Part shown: positions 62,501 to 64,000 of the stretch, in pieces | How positions within the stretch are numbered: position 1 is the stretch's first letter | Layout of the letters: each line of letters begins with the position of its first letter | Source: Colius striatus | Lineage: Eukaryota > Chordata > Aves > Coliiformes > Coliidae | Direction of reading: 5' to 3' | NCBI RefSeq assembly: GCF_028858725.1 | Contig: NC_084760.1 | Coordinates: 66,965,867-67,029,866, forward strand | DNA length: 64,000 nt | Notes under the pieces: model-generated | The model's database searches: none | What the model was told of the DNA's origin: nothing | The model's input: the letters and a program-made list of their open reading frames with translations, nothing else | Made by a program: the position numbers and the translations under genes

Positions 62501-62543
62501 CTCAACTTTATCAAAATGCACTTTGAAGTCTTCAAATTTCATC
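50496..62543 (-). CDS. CAPN9: CAPN9 (calpain-9), 3' part: twelve coding exons, partial gene
   Basis: Twelve - strand exons join without a frame break (phases agree at all eleven junctions) to about 372 codons ending at TGA 50498-50496. The product matches human CAPN9 almost block by block: [100 protein letters not shown], then the penta-EF-hand domain. This part covers the C2-like domain III (exons 62543 to 59482) and EF-hands 1-5 (57980 to 50496). EF2 (loop [12 protein letters not shown]) and EF3 ([12 protein letters not shown]) keep canonical calcium ligands. The protease core with catalytic Cys, His and Asn lies beyond 64000. Calpain-9 is a cytosolic Ca2+-dependent cysteine protease of the digestive tract, reported to pair with calpain-8. 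The intron at 54699-56837 is probably U12-type. Confidence 0.96.
51340..51398 (-). CDS. CAPN9: CAPN9 penultimate coding exon, EF-hand 5
   Basis: Acceptor tttcgtttcag, donor gtatga. The first two bases complete Arg, then [19 protein letters not shown]. Human: RVFQALSTKNKEFIHLNINE. EF5 is the dimerisation hand in calpains. 59 bp, ends in phase 0. Confidence 0.92.
52384..52500 (-). CDS. CAPN9: CAPN9 exon, EF-hand 4
   Basis: Acceptor ctgggcag, donor gtgagt. 117 bp: [20 protein letters not shown], then [18 protein letters not shown]. Human: [20 protein letters not shown] and so on. Confidence 0.95.
53171..53249 (-). CDS. CAPN9: CAPN9 exon, EF-hand 3
   Basis: Acceptor ttctaacag, donor gtaaga. 26 codons plus one base: [20 protein letters not shown], then SALKAA. 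It contains a canonical calcium loop [12 protein letters not shown]. Confidence 0.95.
54630..54698 (-). CDS. CAPN9: CAPN9 exon, EF-hand 2 loop
   Basis: Acceptor gttaccag (no pyrimidine tract), donor gtaggt. 23 codons: [20 protein letters not shown], then KWL. With the Asp of the previous exon it completes a canonical EF-hand loop. Human: TSGNGKLEFDEFKVFWDKLKQW. Confidence 0.94.
54699..56837 (-). other. CAPN9 intron with U12-type (minor spliceosome) signals
   Basis: The donor GTATCCTTTT (56837-56828) equals the U12 consensus RTATCCTTT. Near the 3' end TTCCTTAAT (54719-54711) differs from the U12 branch consensus TTCCTTAAC only in the last base, and its branch A is about 14 bases from the exon. 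There is no polypyrimidine tract before the acceptor ttaccag. The intron is 2139 bp, phase 0, and otherwise featureless AT-rich DNA. All other introns in the window have ordinary U2-type ends. Confidence 0.88.
56838..56902 (-). CDS. CAPN9: CAPN9 exon ending at a U12-type donor
   Basis: Acceptor ctttttcag at 56903-56904. Two bases plus 21 codons: (T)[21 protein letters not shown]. The last Asp is the first ligand of the EF-hand 2 loop. The donor reads gtatccttttg, an exact U12-type 5' splice site. This exon has no long ORF of its own and was found by the protein match. Confidence 0.93.
57443..57500 (-). CDS. CAPN9: CAPN9 exon, EF-hand 1
   Basis: Acceptor tactgtag, donor gtaagt. Nineteen codons plus one base: [19 protein letters not shown]. 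It corresponds to human DMEVTAEELEYVLNAVLQKK. Confidence 0.94.
57900..57980 (-). CDS. CAPN9: CAPN9 exon, linker and EF-hand 1 start
   Basis: Acceptor atgttgcag, donor gtgagt. 27 codons: [20 protein letters not shown], then FEQISGK. Both ends are phase 0. A Pro-rich linker leads into the first helix of the penta-EF-hand domain. Confidence 0.95.
59482..59518 (-). CDS. CAPN9: CAPN9 37-bp micro-exon, linker between domain III and EF-hands
   Basis: Acceptor tttcttcag, donor gtaagt. One base plus 12 codons, [12 protein letters not shown], matching human RDMDGNVDIDLPE. It is too short for ORF detection but fixed by both splice sites, the phase and the match. Confidence 0.93.
60139..60347 (-). CDS. 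CAPN9: CAPN9 exon, C-terminal part of domain III
   Basis: Acceptor cctcctag, donor gtaagt. It encodes [20 protein letters not shown], then [20 protein letters not shown] and [20 protein letters not shown]. 209 bp, ends with two bases (GA) of a Glu codon completed by the next exon. Confidence 0.96.
60989..61146 (-). CDS. CAPN9: CAPN9 exon, domain III
   Basis: Acceptor ttggcag, donor gtactc. It encodes [20 protein letters not shown] through [20 protein letters not shown] to YSIYE. 158 bp, ends in phase 0. Confidence 0.95.
61735..62280 (+). mobile_element. CR1 LINE 3' fragment inside a CAPN9 intron (antisense to the gene)
   Basis: In + orientation: 'ggtgaggacacaccttgagt' (reverse-transcriptase end), 'ggtgctggagtgtgtccaga', 'ctgcccagggaggtgggtgg', 'ggtcttttccaaccaaaacg', ending 'attctatgac'. 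The end differs from the 'attctgtg' copies, so it probably belongs to another CR1 subfamily. It lies within the intron between the exons at 62383 and 61146. Confidence 0.9.
62383..62543 (-). CDS. CAPN9: CAPN9 exon: end of protease core and start of domain III
   Basis: Acceptor cactcag on the - strand at 62544-62545, donor gtaaac at 62382. The first G completes the Trp of the conserved EFW-MAF motif from an exon outside the window. It encodes [20 protein letters not shown] through GGCRNYL. 161 bp. Confidence 0.94.
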
Positions 62544-64000
62544 CTGAGTGACAGACACACAAGGGAACAGGCAGTTATTCATCCTTCAGTGAAGGATGCC
62601 CAGCAGAAGTACATACTCCCCAGAATCCCAGGGACAGAGCAGCTCGTTCCTGTTCTGCCTAGGATGAAATCTAACACAAGACATGAGAACAAACAGACCT
62701 ATTTATTCTTCCTCTTCTTCTCTTTCATTTAACAGAAATGAGCCTGTGTAGGAGAAATAACCGTTGCTTTGTGTGCAATGTGCCCATGACACATGATTTG
62801 GAATAAGCTGGGGCCAAAACCTGCAGCAGAGTTGCAGAAGCTGTTCATGAGTGAATAGCACATTTCCTGGGCTCCGTTTCAGCTTCCAGACACATTAAGA
62901 AATGACATACAAAGAGTTCACTGACTGTAAAACTTACTATAAAGTCTACTTCAGTAGAAGCTAGTAGTGTGATGGGTTCACCTCTTTCCTCCTCTGACTA
63001 TTTTAATGTCCTTGGGGATATACTCCATTATTGCTCATGCAAAATCTGTATGTGAAGCCTGATGGGGAAACCAGCAAGTTGTGGTTTAGAGAGGGCAAAG
63101 GGGCAAACACTCCTTAGAGAAATATACAGAAGTCAAAAGGCATTAGGGAAAATAAGTCTGATGGACTGGGCGGAGGGTTTAGCTGGTATCAAACTTGCCT
63201 GACTGATTTGGAAGCATTTCTTTTTTCCTGCATAAGACTTTTGTCCACTTCACCCCTTCAGCAGAAATTTCGGTCTCAACAGCTTTTGTTTCTGCTCTAA
63301 ATGGCTGAGATGCTGGATGAGGAATGTCAACATTTGTCTGGGTATGTTCAACCTCATTAATTTTTATTGGCCTTCCAAGAACTTACTTAACTACCAGCTT
63401 AGCTCTGTTGGGACAGACAACTTTGAATTTCATTGCTCATTTGATGCCTACTTGCACACTTGTACCTCTAAATACACAAGTCAAGCTTCAAGTAATTCTC
63501 TGTATTGAGAGACTTGTTGGAGTTACTTGGGTTCCAGATAAAGTCTTTGCCTCCTTTCATTCACCCCATAAGCTCCAGCTGTAGCCAAGTCAAAAACAGA
63601 CAAAAAAAAAGCCCCACAAAAGCTTTTTGGAAAAACTAGAAATGCCCTACTGCATTTGCAATGTCAACAGTAAATGAACTCAAAATATCTTATGTAAACA
63701 TACTGAAGTAATGCATCAGCCACTGGACCTGCTTCCCTCCAGAGCTATCAAATTTTGAGATAAGTCATTTTATGTGACTCAATGTGCTGCATTGTCTATC
63801 TCAAATCTCTTTTCAGGCCTGAAGCTGAGCTTTGGTTTAACCTGCAGGAAAAATCTTGTATAACCTCACTGCATACCTCACTAGATTTACCCCTCTGTAA
63901 AAGAGATAAGCATCTGGCCCTAGAAAGTGTGACCAGGCATGCTGTCAGTAGTGCACAGCATGGTTGATGTAGGGGGGGAATCATGTGCAAGTCAGCCATC
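62544..64000 (-). other. CAPN9 intron running off the right edge
   Basis: 1.46 kb without an exon: I searched both the expected peptide (…DGEFW before the exon at 62543) and splice sites and found none. The next CAPN9 exon upstream must lie beyond the window. A short A run (63603-63609) is the only low-complexity element. Confidence 0.7.

Noticed and set aside
1-64000. CRISPR arrays, operons, integrated phage, rRNA/tRNA genes, LTR retroelements
   Set aside because: I looked for regular spacer repeats, clustered unspliced genes, tRNA-like folds and LTR-type ends and found none that can be supported.

Overview
This is vertebrate nuclear DNA, almost certainly from a bird. Coding exons are short and separated by long AT-rich introns. 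The only interspersed repeats I recognise are CR1 LINE fragments with the avian 3' end (copies ending in tandem 'attctgtg'-like octamers). One CpG island marks a promoter. I see no bacterial-style operon, CRISPR array, rRNA or tRNA.

Three protein-coding genes can be assembled by joining exons. (1) Left edge, + strand: the last four coding exons (299-6217) of a gene I assign to TTC13, mainly from its position beside the other two. (2) Centre, + strand: the complete orthologue of human C1orf198 (four coding exons, 11365-30831, 335 aa), with a CpG-island promoter and a 3'UTR of about 2.4 kb ending near 33.26 kb. (3) Right side, - strand: the 3' two thirds of calpain-9 (CAPN9), twelve coding exons from 62543 down to the stop codon at 50496. 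These encode the C2-like domain III and the penta-EF-hand domain; the protease core lies beyond the right edge. The order TTC13 > C1orf198 > < CAPN9 is that of human 1q42.2 in inverted orientation, which supports all three assignments.

The genes are not expected to share a pathway. TTC13 and C1orf198 are tandem; C1orf198 and CAPN9 converge, with about 17 kb of non-coding DNA between their 3' ends that holds most of the CR1 copies. About 90% of the window is intronic or intergenic.

The most notable signals are splice-site signals. The CAPN9 intron that interrupts EF-hand 2 (54699-56837) has an exact U12-type donor and a near-exact U12 branch site, so it looks like a minor-spliceosome intron. 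A TTC13 intron starts with GC instead of GT (1484), and the reading frame requires it. Other observations are a 185-codon open frame running into C1orf198 exon 3, several perfect hairpins and short tandem duplications, and a 27-bp terminal coding exon in CAPN9. I found no evidence of a novel multi-gene system.
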